From NCBI GenBank assembly GCA_037501455.1, contig CM074856.1, positions 98,673,001 through 98,737,000 of the forward strand: a DNA stretch of 64,000 nucleotides. Direction: 5' to 3'. The translations under genes and the position numbers were made by a program. This DNA is from Lantana camara (lineage: Eukaryota; Streptophyta; Magnoliopsida; Lamiales; Verbenaceae). The notes beneath the pieces are model-generated. The model saw only the letters and a program-made list of their open reading frames with translations. It was not told the origin of the DNA and made no database searches. Positions within the stretch are counted from its first letter, which is position 1. Each line of letters begins with the position of its first letter. Of the stretch, positions 12,326 through 20,921 are shown piece after piece.

Positions 12326-12425
12326 AACAAGAACATGGTGTACTCGTGAGAAATGACTCAATATGAGACCAAGTAGGACGCACGACACTGATATGAAATG
12401 TTCTGAAATGATATGAAATATATAC
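12326..12425 (-). mobile_element. Remnant of a minus-strand gypsy LTR
   Basis: The segment around GTGTACTCGTGAGAAATGACTC matches the G3 LTR near 36430-36500 (GTGTACTCGTGAGAAAATAACTC, then GACGCACG). It corresponds to a different LTR position from the one left of 10100, so it is a separate copy or a rearranged piece. The right boundary with the copia B LTR is approximate. Confidence 0.5.
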
Positions 12426-12648
12426 GAGAATTATAAGATGATAGAAGGATCGTATGTCACAATTGTCATTGACTGAAAGGTTCTTCGATTCATTTCGTTA
12501 TTCGGCTAGGGGTCACACACCCATTGCTGGATTACGGTAGTGTGATCTGTGAAGTGATTAATTAATTAGGGAATTAATTAATTGTTGTCAGTGCTAATCG
12601 AATAATGAACCTAAAGGGTCACACACAAATCCCAAAACACGAGGGTTA
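12426..12648 (+). mobile_element. 5'-truncated LTR of copia element B, left piece
   Basis: Homologous to the middle of the copia A LTR (compare 13545-13735): the TTAATTAATTAGGGAATTAATTAATTG palindromic stretch and GAACCTAAAGGGTCACACAC. Roughly the first 900 bp expected for such an LTR is missing, so the LTR is truncated at the junction with the gypsy remnant. It is cut at 12648 by copia A and resumes at 22834. Confidence 0.65.
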
Positions 12649-13796
12649 TGTTAGGAATAGTGCCCTAGAAAGCCAATTGCATATCCGCTTTGTGCTTTTC
12701 CTTATTGTAAGCACAGACAATCTTTGAATGAAATAACGAATTGAGGCAACACTTCTTTATATGCTCTTGTTTGGTATGCGTTTACTTTATCTGTGCATGT
12801 ATAAGAACTCCCCTAATCCTGATGACTTTAGGACTCTACCATTTAGATGAAATGGTTCATGAAACGAGCCCTATATCACATAAGTCATGATTAGTAAATT
12901 ACTCCAAGCCGATGAGTCCTACAGACAGTGGGAGTGTCAACCTGACTCCTCTAAGCCTTGCTTATGGGATCACGCCCTTAAGAAGGACCACCTTGTTTCA
13001 TGGAGGTGCAAAGTGTATAGTTGATACGTGCGTGATACATGAGGGTGCTTACTTTAATAAGTAAGTTCACTGAGGTGCCCCGTGTGAGAACATTCCTAAA
13101 TGGGAAAGGAAGTTTCTATTTCAGGAAATGGAAACTTCCAGATTAGGAAATATCTCACGAGTCATTGAAGTGATTAATTGATCCTTAAGACTTGAGGTTC
13201 CTTGTCACTTTATGAGTTAACTCTGTAGTCTTAGGTATAAGCTTTAAAGGGTGTCGCCTTAGACAACTGATTCAAGGTTTATGCTGGGGCTGCACAAGTG
13301 ATTCATGAAAGTGAATGAGAATCAAGAAAGGACCTACACTTGCATTCGCAAGGTGATCTCTTATTGTGTAAGTCAGTCATATGCCATATGGAGTCCTTGG
13401 CCAAGGCAGTAGATCAAGACATCAAGAAAAGGGTTTCTTGGATTGAGATCAAATAGATATGAAATGCACTTAGCTTTAAGACCAGATTATTAGGGTTCTG
13501 ATTATTCCCTTGCCCTGGATCTTGGTTGAGAGATAGTAAGTAGGAGGATTGTATCTCACATGAATCAATGACTTAAAGGTTCTGTCGAATCCGAACATTC
13601 CAATTCAGCTAGGGATTAAACACCTGTTGCTAGATTATGGTCGTTTAATCTGTGGACTGATTAATTAATTAGTGAATTAATTAATTGGGGTCACTGCTAA
13701 TTGAATTGAGAACCTAGAGGGTCACACACAACAACTTGGTTACATGAGTTAAGGCTTAAAAACGATTAAACGAGTTAATCGGCCCTAGAGGGTTCC

Positions 13797-13865
13797 ACAC
13801 GTGTGAAACGACACGTGTGGCTCACGTGAGTGACACGTGTCCTTGTGACACGTGTCCCACACGTG
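13797..13865 (+). promoter_or_regulatory. Array of six G-box (CACGTG) sites in the copia A 5' LTR
   Basis: Six CACGTG hexamers in about 70 bp, in contexts CACACGTGTG, GACACGTGTGG, CTCACGTGAG, GACACGTGTCC (twice) and CACACGTGAG. They lie about 340-410 bp upstream of the likely TATA box. G-boxes with ACGTGTC flanks are the known binding sites of plant bZIP factors, including ABA-response ABREs, so a stress- or ABA-responsive LTR promoter is inferred. The 3' LTR keeps five copies (22069-22122), and the A2 LTR has a related array at 48478-48550. Confidence 0.75.
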
Positions 13866-14205
13866 AGAAAATATGTATATATTGTATATATATTAAATAA
13901 TTAAATGTGTTAATTATTTAATAGACTTTGATTTAATTTTGAATTAAAAAGAAAGTTTTATTTTGGAGAAAATAATCTAGTTAATTAATTATGAATTAAT
14001 TAATTAGATAAAATAAGTTATTTATTTAAAATAAATGAAGTATAAAATTATCCAAAAATAGTTTGGATATTTTTAGCTCTCTTGAAAGTTGATTTGAATT
14101 AGAATTCAAAGTCAAAGTCAAAATTACTTGATGATCAAGTAATAGGAGAGAGAGAGACCAAAATCCTAGCCCATAAAGGACTAGGAATTTCGGCACTCCC
14201 TCTAT

Positions 14206-14214
14206 TATATATAA
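14206..14214 (+). promoter_or_regulatory. Likely TATA box of the copia A LTR
   Basis: TATATATAA within CTATTATATATAAGC. The 3' LTR has CTATTATATATAGGG at about 22446. It lies about 375 bp before the LTR end, which gives a U3 of about 1.6 kb and a short R-U5. Confidence 0.6.
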
Positions 14215-14589
14215 GCTCCCCTTGGAGCTAATTGGCAATTCTTTTGGTTCACGTGTTGAACACCTTCCTTTCTCCAAGATCAAATAAACCCTAGGTTAAG
14301 CCTAAACACTAACTAGAGAACTAGCATCCTTACTAGTTAGATTGTGATCAAGCTGGTGGACTATCTCTAGAGACTTCAAGTTAGAAGTTTAAAGATTCGA
14401 GCTTTACCAAGGAGAGGGGATCAAGCTGCGAGAAGAGCGTGCTTGGGTGGCTTGAAACGCTTCAAGAAAGGATAAAAGAAAAGCAAGTTTTCTATCTCTA
14501 CGAATTTGGATACACGATTGCGAGTCCAAGATCCTTTTGTTGGGAAAATTTTTTAAATTCCGCTGCTTTCTGAATCGTGTTTTCCAACA

Positions 14590-14798
14590 GGTTATGGTAG
14601 GAAGTTAATATGATTAACGAAGAATCAAATTGTTGATCGGACATAGGGCTGAACACGTGGGCATTGCCACATATCCAAGCTACGTGACTGCCACATGTCA
14701 CGTAGCCTACGTGGCGGCCACGTGTCATGCACATGTGGTACGTAACCTACGTGGTTGCCACGTGTCACGCTCACGTGGTACGTACGTGTTTTCTAACA
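14590..14798 (+). other. Copy of 3'-flanking DNA between the 5' LTR and PBS of copia A
   Basis: Bases 14590-14788 match 22834-23032, the target DNA just outside the 3' LTR and beginning with the target duplication GGTTA, with about six differences in 199 bp. They are followed at 14789-14798 by TTTTCTAACA, a second copy of the LTR terminus, and then AG and the PBS. The re-entry point shows CGTG microhomology. In a normal element the LTR end directly precedes the PBS. Confidence 0.8.
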
Positions 14799-14800
14799 AG

Positions 14801-14813
14801 TGGTATCAGAGCC
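14801..14813 (+). other. PBS of copia A (tRNA-iMet)
   Basis: TGGTATCAGAGCC, complementary to the 3' end of plant initiator tRNA-Met, located two bases after an LTR-like terminus TTTTCTAACA. Confidence 0.9.
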
Positions 14814-15061
14814 ACGTCGTTAATCGTGTTTCTAATTCGTCTCAATTATTCTGAATTTGATAGAAATTCTTAGGTTTAGATGCGAATTAGGTATTCATGA
14901 GTTCTTTTAGAAAGCCTGAATTACGAAACTGTAATTTTTCTTGAATTTCTGAAATTGGTTTCTTGAATTGTGTTTTTTGAAAAACCGTTTTGATTGAAAT
15001 CTATTTAAATCGAATTTTTCTAATTTTCGGATTGAACCGGGTTTTGAAGAAACCCAAAATA

Positions 15062-15365
15062 CGAAACGGAACACGAAAAAGGACGAGCCTAGGCGTGCTA
15101 GCACGTCGCACGCCCAGGCCCGTCACCGCCGACCAGCCCTCCCCCAACCGCACGGGAGGCCCTCCCGCCCACGCCTAGACGCGACCGATCGCCTGTCCCG
15201 CGCGGGACAGCCGCCCGCAACCGCGCGGGACAGCCGCCCGCACCGTCCCGCAACAGAGCGGGACGCCCAGGCCGAGATGGGCGGGCACTGCTGCGCGCGA
15301 CAAGCGCACGAGCCGCGCGCCCAACGCGCGCACGGCCTGATGCCGCGCGGCGGTGCCCTTCTTTG
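15062..15365 (+). repeat. GC-rich palindrome block in the copia A leader
   Basis: About 300 bp of very high G+C in an otherwise AT-rich leader. It contains the perfect 18-bp palindrome CTGTCCCGCGCGGGACAG (15193-15210), two GCGGGACAGCCGCCCGC repeats, and a stem GTCCCGC/GCGGGAC with a 6-nt loop (15245-15264). A2 has a GC-rich block at the same place (63945-64000, cut by the window end) with different words. Confidence 0.75.
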
Positions 15366-16563
15366 GGCGGGTGCTTTCGGGCCTAATTTCGTGTTTTCGT
15401 GTTTCGTGGTTTCATTCTTTGAAAATCCCGATTTAATTTTATCTTATAAAATCAGTTTTGCTAAAATAAAATTATTTTAAAATTTTGATTAAATTGGGAT
15501 TTTTGAAAAATTGATCGATTTAAATTTTGGGAAAAATTACAAATTTTATTTTCTGAAAATATTGAAAGAATAAAATTATTAATTTTCAGAAATTAATTGG
15601 AATTTTATTAGTTTATTGTTTTTCGGGTTTTTATAGAAAAGGCTCTTGAACAAGAATTGCATCTAAGTCGTGTTTTAAGCTATTAGAGCTTAAGGCGAGA
15701 ATTTTAATTTATTGGTTAAATTTAAATTATTGCAAAAGCATTTAGGTGATCATGGGTTTAGACTTATGTATGGTTTTAATTTATGCACATGGATGGTTTA
15801 AATTGGGGTTGGAGCCCTATAGTTACGTTTTTCAATTGAGGTTGGAGCCTCACTTATGTGCGTACTGTTATGTGATTTATTATGTGGCTTTCCATATTAC
15901 TGTTTTTGAGGCTGGGGTATGCCCCGTGTAATTATCTAAGGCCAATATGAAGATTGAGCCTTATTACTTTATGTCTTTTTCTTTTTATTGTAATTTGAGA
16001 GTAGAGATAGGTGGTGAGGTTTTATTTTCATTTTGGAGACAATGCACCCATGGAGTAAGATGGACCACATTCAAGTAACAAGGAGGCCATAAGTGAAGAC
16101 CCCTCAAAATCTTAGGGAGGGGAATCTCAATTGTTAAATGTAATAGAGATAGGGCTCGTATTTTGTTACCGCTTTCCCTTATGTGATTTAAACTATTTAT
16201 GTGACATGTATGTTAGAACTTGTGATTGTGGAGTGGCTCCCACATATCACGCATAAGATAGGTAGAACCCATGATCATTACATGTTAGTATCATGCTAGG
16301 ACATGTTATCTGTTTATGTGCTTGTTTGAAATGCATTTAAGTGTACTTGCATTAATCAAGACTAATAAAATTGGATAACATATATGTTGGTGAGGTCGAA
16401 CCGGACAACTCTCCGGTTGATTCGAAAATTCCCATTAAATATTAAGCTAATTTCGAACAAATAGGTGTTTAATTCGAGATGCAAATTTTGAATTAAATTC
16501 CTAGCATTCCATCAATAGGTTTTAAGTTTAGTAAGTAAAGCTAGTTACTTACTAAATAGGTGT

Positions 16564-16777
16564 CCACGAGTCGTGGGTCGTTCGAACTAAGTTTTGGTCA
16601 TGATCTTATGATTGATGGGTCTAGCTTAAGGCCTAAGTAAATATGGATGTCGCACGAGTCGTGGGTCCATATTGAAAGATAGGTGATGCAAAAACAATCA
16701 CTAAAAGTTCTAAAGGTGTTATAACTGGTAAGTTGTACCTACCTAGGGTTCTTACTTAGAATGTCCGCGAGTCGTGG
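16564..16777 (+). repeat. Three CCACGAGTCGTGG hairpins in the copia A leader
   Basis: Copies at 16564-16576 (CCACGAGTCGTGG), 16652-16664 (GCACGAGTCGTGG) and 16765-16777 (CCGCGAGTCGTGG). Each is an inverted repeat with a 5-6 bp arm and a one-base centre, about 90-115 bp apart. The surrounding sequence is much less conserved between copia A and B than the motif is. Confidence 0.8.
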
Positions 16778-16984
16778 GTTCGAGGTAAAATGCCTAGGAT
16801 CTTAGTACCCATTGGGAAACGTGTTCCTCTTAGATCTTTGGGAATTATAGATCTTTGAAAAACAGTGGGAGCTACATTAGATTAAAGACCTTATCTTTTG
16901 TATATCGTTATAATTCAGCATGCTCACTAGTTCTCTGTTTTACCATTTAGGTCATAGATTCCGTGATTCTCTACGTGTTTTGAA

Positions 16985-19900
16985 ATGGCAACCAAAAACC
17001 CTCTTGTATCGATCCTCGAGTCAAACAAGTTGACTGGTCCCAACTATTCTGATTGGCTAAGGAATCTAAAAATCATTTTAGATTCTGAGAAGAGAACTTA
17101 TGTTCTCTTCGAAGGGGAGCCTAGTCCCGAAGGGGAGGCTCCCACTCAGGCCGAGCGGGACGCGATTCAGAAGTGGAAGGATGATAATCTCCAAGCCCGT
17201 TGCCTTATGTTGGCTAACATGTCTCCGGACTTGCAAAGGCAACATGAGGCCATGGAATTCGCTTGGGAGATTTACGACCACTTAGAGCAACTTTACCGCC
17301 CTCTTGAACGTGTTACAAGGTATAACACTTCAAAGGAATTGTTCCATTTAAGAATGAGGGAAGGTTCAAGTGTCCATGAATATGGACTCAAGTTTCTCGC
17401 CCTTATTGAGAAACTTGCCTCCATGGACATGCCACTGAAAGATGAGCTTTCAGTGGATTTGTTGCTAGCTTCGCTCCCACCATCATTCAACCCATTTGTC
17501 CTTAACTTCAATATGAATCATGCTGGTGCTAGTGTAGCTGAGCTGGTTAGTCAGCTTGTGACTGCTGAAAGCACGATCAAGAAGGACAATAAGGTTTTGA
17601 TGGTGAATGCTCCATCTTTCTCTTCTGGGCCTTCTAAAGGTAAGGGCAAGAAAGCCCAAAAGAAGAAGAAGAAACCCCTTAGGCCCACTGGTGGCATTTC
17701 GAAGGGGAAGGCCCAAAAGAAGAAGCGGGATCAGAAAGAGGATGTTTGCTTCCATTGTGGCAAAGCGGGACATTGGAGGAGAAACTGCCCAGAGTACAAG
17801 GCTACTCTAAAGAAAGGTATCTTTCTCGATGAAGTAAATCTTTCTATTAATTCTAGTTCTTGGGTAATTGATACCGGTTGTGGAACTCATATCTGTAATG
17901 ATGTACAGATGCTAAGTGAAGTCCAACAACTCAAAGAAGGAGAATGTGTCTTGAAGATCGGCGATGGCTCAAACGTTGAAGCTCGAGCTTTAGGCACAAT
18001 TAGATTAGATTTAGGTAGTTTTGAGTTAGTCTTAAATAAAGTCCTTTATGTACCGAGCATTATTCGTAATATAATTTCAGTTCCAATATTAGATTGTGAA
18101 GGTTATGAAACTTATATTAAGAATGGTAAATACTTTATCAAACGGAACAACTCTTCCGTTCACATCGGTACTCTAAGTAATGGACTTTATCTAACTCAGA
18201 ATATCAATATTATGAATATACAACGAGAAACGAAGCGTAAGAGAGATGACAAAGTTTCAGCTCCCTTATGGCATGCTAAATTAGGACACATTTCCAAGAA
18301 CAGAATTAGCAAGATAAACACTTTAGGATCATTCTCTGAAAATGATCTTAAGGAGTTAACTTCTTACGAATCCTGTCTCAAAGGAAAAATGTCCAAAGTT
18401 CCTTTTAAAGGAACTGTGGAACGTGCCACTAAGGTTTTGGATTTGATCCATACTGATGTTTGTGGACCGCTTAGTGTAAGCACTAGAAACAATCATCAGT
18501 ATTTCATAACCTTTACTGATGACTTTAGTCGGTATGGTTATGTATACTTAATGAAGTATAAATCTGATGCTTTTGAGAAATTCTTAGAATTTCAAAAGGA
18601 GGTTGAGAACCAAACTGGTCATAAGATCAAAGCACTTCGATCTGATCGAGGAGGCGAGTATCTTAGTGAAGAATTCCTTAATCATCTCAAAGATAATGGG
18701 ATTATCTCTCAGTGGACTCCTCCGGGAACTCCTCAGCCTAATGGAGTTTCTGAGAGAAGGAATCGAACCTTACTTGATATGGTTCGTTCCATGATGAGTT
18801 TCACTGACTTACCACCTTCTTTCTGGGGTTATGCCCTAGAAAATGCAGCAAAGATTTTGAATCTAGTTCCCTCTAAGTCAGTCCCTAAAACGCCCTATGA
18901 AATGTGGCATGGTAAAATCCCTAGCTATTCTTACTTAAGAATTTGGGGTTGTCCTGCTTACGTGAAGAGGACAGTGAGAGATAAGTTAGAATCTCGTTCT
19001 AACTTATGCTACTTTGTAGGTTATCCTAAGGAATCCATAGGATACTACTTCTATGATCAATCTGAGCAAAAGGTGTTTGTTTCCAGAAATGCCACTTTTC
19101 TTGAGGAACCATTCCTTAAAGAAAAGAAAGGCAAGATCATAGAATTAGAAGAAGTACAAAGTAACCCCACGCCACCCACTGAAGAAACGTCCCCTACTGA
19201 TCAACCACAGCAAATCACGAATTTCGATACACACGAAAATCCTCCTCTAAGGCGTTCTGAACGCACTCCTAGACAGCCGGAGAGATGGTATGGATTCTTC
19301 CATGAAATCTCTCAAAAGGATAATGATCCTTTAACATATGAGGAGGCACTTTCAGATTCTGACTCTGAACAGTGGATAGAAGCCATGAAATCCGAAATGG
19401 ATTCCATGAACTCCAACCAAGTTTGGACCTTGGTAGATTTGCCTGATGGGGTCAAACCCATAGGTTGCAAATGGATCTTTAAGAGAAAGCTTGGAGTTGA
19501 TGGAAGCATTGCAGCCTACAAAGCAAGACTAGTTGCAAAAGGATTCACTCAAAGACCCGGCGTGGACTTTGACGAAACCTTCTCGCCAGTTGCAATGCAA
19601 AAGTCTATTCGGATCATGCTTGCCATTGCTGCATATTATGACTATGAGATATGGCAAATGAATGTGAAAACTGCCTTTCTCAATGGTGACATTGACAAAG
19701 ACATTTATATGGAGCAACCCATAGGTTTCACATTCAGTGGGAGTGAGCAAAAGGTTTGCAAACTCCAAAGATCAATCTATGGATTGAAACAGGCTTCTAG
19801 GAATTGGAACATTCGATTTGATGAATCAGTCAAAGCGTTTGGCTTCATTCAAATTTCGAATGAGTCCTGTGTGTATAGAAAGGAATTGGAGACCTCAGTC

Positions 19901-20905
19901 CAATTCTTAGTACTTTATGTTGATGACATCCTTCTTATTGGGAATTCGAAGGATGACATGAAAGTAACTAAGTTATGGTTATCGAACCAATTCGAGATGA
20001 AAGATCTTGGTGATGCGTCCTATATCCTTGGAATTAAAATCTATAGAGATAGATCTAGAAGGTTAATAGGACTATCACAGTCGATGTACATTGACAAAGT
20101 ATTGAAGAGATTCAATATGGAGTCAGCAAAGGCTAAGAACCTTCCTATGAGTGTAGGAACATGTCTTTCAAAGAAGATATATCCTAAGACTAACCTTGAG
20201 AAGGAAAGAATGACTCATACACCTTATACATCAACAATAGGTAGCATAATGTATGCGATGTTATGTACTCGACCGGATGTGGCTTATGCACTTAGTGTAA
20301 CAAATCGTTTCCAATCTGACCCTGGAGATGGTCACTGGACTACCGTGAAGAATATTCTTAAGTACTTGAAAAGTACTAAAGATTTATTCTTAGTTTACGG
20401 AGGTCAGAAAGATCTTACTGTCGAAGGATACTGCAATGCAAGCTTTGCATCTGACTTAGATGATTTTAAGTCAATGTCAGGATACATTTTCTGCCTAAAC
20501 GGCGGAGCAGTGAGTTGGAAGAGTTCCAAGCAGACTACCACTGCAGATTCGACCACTGAGGCCGAATACTTAGCTGCAAATGATGCAGCTAAGGAAGGTG
20601 TTTGGATTAGAAACTTCATTCAAGAGTTGAATGTTGTTCCTAGCATGAAAGACCCCATTACTGTGTTTTGTGACAACACTGGGGCGGTTGCTCAAGCAAG
20701 AGAACCAAGATCTCACCAACGGACCAAGAACATTATGAGGAAGTATCACCTAATCCGTGATATTATCAAAATAGGAGATGTGCAAATTGAGAGGGTCACA
20801 TCAGCAGAGAACGTGGCAGATCCACTTACTAAACCCCTTAGTCGAGAAGCTTTCCAAGGTCATCTTCAGAAGATGGGACTTAGAGTAGCTTTAGAATGGC
20901 TTTGA
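16985..20905 (+). CDS. Copia A Gag-Pol polyprotein, open but with lost catalytic residues
   Basis: A single frame of 1306 residues, the usual size and order for a Ty1/copia polyprotein. Gag runs from residue 1, with a Lys-rich stretch (about 215-250) and CCHC knuckle CFHCGKAGHWRRNC (255-268). Protease has DTG at 296-298. Integrase has His430/His435, then Tyr461 where Cys is expected, and Cys464. The integrase core has Asp491, Asp554 and Glu590 (D-D-35-E). RT motif A reads MNVKTAFLNGD with Asn893 in place of the catalytic Asp, and motif C is YVDD (978-981). RNase H has Asn1151 in place of the first catalytic Asp, with Glu1194 and Asp1230 kept. A2 retains Asp, Asp and Cys at the three altered positions, and all three changes fit G-to-A transitions. 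The start ATG follows TTTTGAA and is shared with copia A2 and B. The frame is intact, but this copy probably cannot reverse transcribe. Confidence 0.9.
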   Translation: MATKNPLVSILESNKLTGPNYSDWLRNLKIILDSEKRTYVLFEGEPSPEGEAPTQAERDAIQKWKDDNLQARCLMLANMSPDLQRQHEAMEFAWEIYDHLEQLYRPLERVTRYNTSKELFHLRMREGSSVHEYGLKFLALIEKLASMDMPLKDELSVDLLLASLPPSFNPFVLNFNMNHAGASVAELVSQLVTAESTIKKDNKVLMVNAPSFSSGPSKGKGKKAQKKKKKPLRPTGGISKGKAQKKKRDQKEDVCFHCGKAGHWRRNCPEYKATLKKGIFLDEVNLSINSSSWVIDTGCGTHICNDVQMLSEVQQLKEGECVLKIGDGSNVEARALGTIRLDLGSFELVLNKVLYVPSIIRNIISVPILDCEGYETYIKNGKYFIKRNNSSVHIGTLSNGLYLTQNINIMNIQRETKRKRDDKVSAPLWHAKLGHISKNRISKINTLGSFSENDLKELTSYESCLKGKMSKVPFKGTVERATKVLDLIHTDVCGPLSVSTRNNHQYFITFTDDFSRYGYVYLMKYKSDAFEKFLEFQKEVENQTGHKIKALRSDRGGEYLSEEFLNHLKDNGIISQWTPPGTPQPNGVSERRNRTLLDMVRSMMSFTDLPPSFWGYALENAAKILNLVPSKSVPKTPYEMWHGKIPSYSYLRIWGCPAYVKRTVRDKLESRSNLCYFVGYPKESIGYYFYDQSEQKVFVSRNATFLEEPFLKEKKGKIIELEEVQSNPTPPTEETSPTDQPQQITNFDTHENPPLRRSERTPRQPERWYGFFHEISQKDNDPLTYEEALSDSDSEQWIEAMKSEMDSMNSNQVWTLVDLPDGVKPIGCKWIFKRKLGVDGSIAAYKARLVAKGFTQRPGVDFDETFSPVAMQKSIRIMLAIAAYYDYEIWQMNVKTAFLNGDIDKDIYMEQPIGFTFSGSEQKVCKLQRSIYGLKQASRNWNIRFDESVKAFGFIQISNESCVYRKELETSVQFLVLYVDDILLIGNSKDDMKVTKLWLSNQFEMKDLGDASYILGIKIYRDRSRRLIGLSQSMYIDKVLKRFNMESAKAKNLPMSVGTCLSKKIYPKTNLEKERMTHTPYTSTIGSIMYAMLCTRPDVAYALSVTNRFQSDPGDGHWTTVKNILKYLKSTKDLFLVYGGQKDLTVEGYCNASFASDLDDFKSMSGYIFCLNGGAVSWKSSKQTTTADSTTEAEYLAANDAAKEGVWIRNFIQELNVVPSMKDPITVFCDNTGAVAQAREPRSHQRTKNIMRKYHLIRDIIKIGDVQIERVTSAENVADPLTKPLSREAFQGHLQKMGLRVALEWL

Positions 20906-20909
20906 CGGG

Positions 20910-20921
20910 CAAGTGGGAGAT
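20910..20921 (+). other. Polypurine tract of copia A
   Basis: CAAGTGGGAGAT directly before the 3' LTR start TGTTAGG, identical to the A2 PPT (49694-49705, minus strand). It primes plus-strand DNA synthesis in LTR elements. Confidence 0.8.

Larger units (their letters stand above)
12649..14589 (+). mobile_element. 5' LTR of copia A
   Basis: 1941 bp, beginning TGTTAGGAATAGTGCCC and ending CGTGTTTTCCAACA. The end is set by the A2 LTR (47740-49693), whose outer boundary has the same terminal bases, and by the GGTTA duplication. Compared with the 3' LTR, the two are near-identical by eye. One clear difference is an extra G-box unit of about 15 bp here. Confidence 0.9.
14814..16984 (+). mobile_element. 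Leader (5' UTR) of copia A
   Basis: 2.2 kb between the PBS and the gag ATG, with no long ORF. It holds a GC-rich block (15062-15365), an AT-rich stretch to about 15720, repeated GGTTGGAGCC words near 15800-15860, and three CCACGAGTCGTGG hairpins (16564-16777). The leader of A2 (62232-64000) is homologous throughout. Confidence 0.8.

Noticed and set aside
14801..14813. tRNA-Met match suggesting a tRNA gene
   Set aside because: Only about 13 bases match, immediately after an LTR end. It is a primer-binding site.
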